From an uncultured Alphaproteobacteria bacterium (lineage in GTDB: Bacteria > Pseudomonadota > Alphaproteobacteria > Rhizobiales > Rhizobiaceae): 37,933 nt of DNA. The notes under the pieces are model-generated. The model was not told the DNA's origin. It did not search any database and saw nothing but the letters and a program-made list of their open reading frames with translations. Made by a program: the position numbers and the translations under genes. How positions within the stretch are numbered: position 1 is the stretch's first letter; each line of letters begins with the position of its first letter. This document shows positions 36,598-37,933 of this stretch, piece after piece. The stretch covers positions 184,124 to 222,056 of the forward strand of contig CAKMZB010000005.1 in assembly GCA_929200315.1 (NCBI GenBank), given 5' to 3'.

Positions 36598-37809
36598 CTA
36601 GCGCTCCTTCAGGGAGACAGCGTTGTTGTAGAGGTTCATGACCCCCGAAATCAGCAGGGAGATCGTGAGATAAAAGCCCATCAACAAAATGAGGCATTCC
36701 ATCTCTTTGCCTGTCTGGTTCAGCGTGATGCCGCCCAACGTCCCCGTCACATCCATGTAGCCCACGGCGATTGCGAGAGAGGAGTTCTTGGTCAAGTTGA
36801 GATATTGCGAGATCAAAGGCGGGATAATGATACGCAGAGCTTGCGGCAGGATCACCAGGTTCATGGTTCGTTTTGGCGGCAGGCCGAGAGAATAAGCCGC
36901 CTCAGTCTGGCCCTTTGAAATGGCCTGAATACCAGCACGCACGTTCTCTGCAATGAAGGCAGCTGTGTAGAGCGAAAGAGCAAGCCACAGCGCCATAAAT
37001 GACGAGCGGATGTAGAGGCCGCCCTGGTAGTTAAAGCCCTTCAACTCAGGAAAATCGAGGGTCATGGGGCTTCCCAGCAGGAAGAAGAGCGCAAGTACCG
37101 GCAGGAAAATGATGGCAAGGCGGATCCGAAAGATCGGCAAAATCTCACCTGTGGCCTCTTGTCGTGCGGTGGCCCAACGACCGAATATCCAGGCCGCAAC
37201 AAGCGACACGAGAAACAAAATGGCAAGGAGACCCGCCCCTTCACTCCAGATGGTTGCCGGGACGTAGAAGCCCCGGTTGGTCGCTGTCAGGAAGCCCGCC
37301 AACATAGGTTCGGTTTGGCGCGGTGAGGGCAGTAGAGCGGAAAATGCGGTGCTGAAAAGCAGGATCCAGAGCAAAACCGGTACGTTGCGGAATCCCTCAA
37401 TATAGATCGTCATCAATTTAGCGATCAGCCAGTTCTTGGAGAGCCGCGCAACACCAATAGCGACGCCCAGAAAGGTTGCCAGAATGCAACCCAGAACGGC
37501 GATCAACAACGTGTTCAAAATGCCCACAACAGCAGCCCGCCAATGGGGCGACTGCGAATTATAGTCAATCAATGTCTGATTGATGTCGTAGGAAGCCGGC
37601 TGGAACAGGAAACCGAAGGAAAACTCTTTCCCGAGATCTCGGAAATTGTCGATCACATTGTCCACCAGCCACCCAACGGCGACCATGAACAATACCATCG
37701 CAATGACCTGGATCGTATAGGAACGGTATCTTGAATCGTAGATCAGCTGGGACAGGCGAAAACCGCCTGAATCCACAGGTCCATCCACTATTTGGGTGGC
37801 CGTTGTCAT
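36598..37809 (-). CDS. aapQ: General L-amino-acid ABC transporter permease AapQ
   Basis: AapQ pairs with AapM to form the transport channel. The protein has a large insertion between early membrane segments, typical of AapQ/BztB, and a BPD_transp_1 domain with the EAA motif EAAYSLGLPPKRTMNLVIL followed by ISQYLNLTKNSSLAIAVGY. The frame is open to 37827, but ATG 37809 has GAGGGG eight bases upstream, giving 403 residues. The periplasmic binding protein aapJ is expected upstream but lies beyond the right edge. Confidence 0.95.
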   Translation of the reverse strand: MTTATQIVDGPVDSGGFRLSQLIYDSRYRSYTIQVIAMVLFMVAVGWLVDNVIDNFRDLGKEFSFGFLFQPASYDINQTLIDYNSQSPHWRAAVVGILNTLLIAVLGCILATFLGVAIGVARLSKNWLIAKLMTIYIEGFRNVPVLLWILLFSTAFSALLPSPRQTEPMLAGFLTATNRGFYVPATIWSEGAGLLAILFLVSLVAAWIFGRWATARQEATGEILPIFRIRLAIIFLPVLALFFLLGSPMTLDFPELKGFNYQGGLYIRSSFMALWLALSLYTAAFIAENVRAGIQAISKGQTEAAYSLGLPPKRTMNLVILPQALRIIIPPLISQYLNLTKNSSLAIAVGYMDVTGTLGGITLNQTGKEMECLILLMGFYLTISLLISGVMNLYNNAVSLKER

Positions 37810-37913
37810 CGCTCGAGCCCCTCGCACGATCGTGAATTATTGGAAGGCAAGTCACACCCCTCGCGTGCCCTGCCTAGGCCTGGACGTTCAGCGCCCTAGC
37901 CAGTTGCAAAACG

Positions 37914-37933
37914 GGCGGCACCTAGGTGCCGCC
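37914..37933 (-). terminator. Terminator-like palindrome upstream of aapQ (touches window edge)
   Basis: GGCGGCACCT and its exact reverse complement AGGTGCCGCC form a 20-base perfect palindrome. Read on the minus strand it is followed by CGTTTTG, resembling an intrinsic terminator. It lies about 105 bases upstream of aapQ, where the end of aapJ is expected, so it may partly terminate or protect the aapJ transcript. The structure may extend beyond the window. Confidence 0.5.

Overview
This window is a chromosomal segment of an alphaproteobacterium, most likely of the order Hyphomicrobiales (Rhizobiales). The evidence is gene content and order: accC-aat-DUF2155-methyltransferase-NDUFA12-gatB, gatC-gatA, ruvX-pyrB-pseudo-dihydroorotase-plsY-dprA, the dusB-ntrB-ntrC-ntrY-ntrX-trkA-trkH-hfq-hflX cluster, a fused ispDF, and an Aap-type amino-acid ABC transporter. 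The genus cannot be fixed from the sequence. No rRNA, tRNA, CRISPR array, insertion sequence or phage gene was seen.

Layout. 1-4664: the end of biotin carboxylase, aat, a DUF2155 protein, then a minus-strand run of methyltransferase, NDUFA12-like protein and gatB. 4665-8961: an accessory block between gatB and gatA. It holds a VOC protein, a secreted/membrane pair of unknown function, a 379-base gap with a palindrome and a tandem repeat, a 2-oxoglutarate oxygenase, and a translationally coupled DUF5343 / Swt1-type HEPN pair that looks like a defence or toxin-antitoxin-like cassette. The gatA 3' end facing this block lacks its usual tail. 8962-11470: gatA, gatC and an MBL-fold hydrolase. 11470-16032: a tight plus-strand operon (ruvX, pyrB, pseudo-dihydroorotase, plsY, dprA). 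16029-27879: a long minus-strand nitrogen-regulation and potassium-uptake operon ending in hfq and hflX. 27959-29607: ispDF and pncC. 29580-33467: ratA/COQ10-like, lipA, a small membrane protein, sufA and two alpha/beta hydrolases. 33618-33917: a zinc-finger protein. 33968-37809: aapP, aapM and aapQ, with a terminator-like palindrome at the right edge where aapJ would be expected.

Three observations stand out. (1) The AapP ATPase carries an in-frame N-terminal extension of about 176 residues: a basic segment, a helix-hairpin-helix module like that on alphaproteobacterial L21 and NuoE, and a histone-H1-like Lys/Ala tail. (2) ntrB is interrupted by one in-frame TAG inside the N-box, while everything else in the gene and operon looks intact. 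(3) The DUF5343/HEPN pair, with an intact RNase-type RX4H motif, lies beside a gatA that seems to have lost its C-terminal tail.

Most of the rest is housekeeping: fatty-acid, pyrimidine, isoprenoid, lipoate and Gln-tRNA synthesis, two two-component systems, K+ uptake, RNA chaperone and ribosome rescue, and amino-acid import. Many genes are joined by 1-11 base start/stop overlaps, which implies compact, translationally coupled operons.
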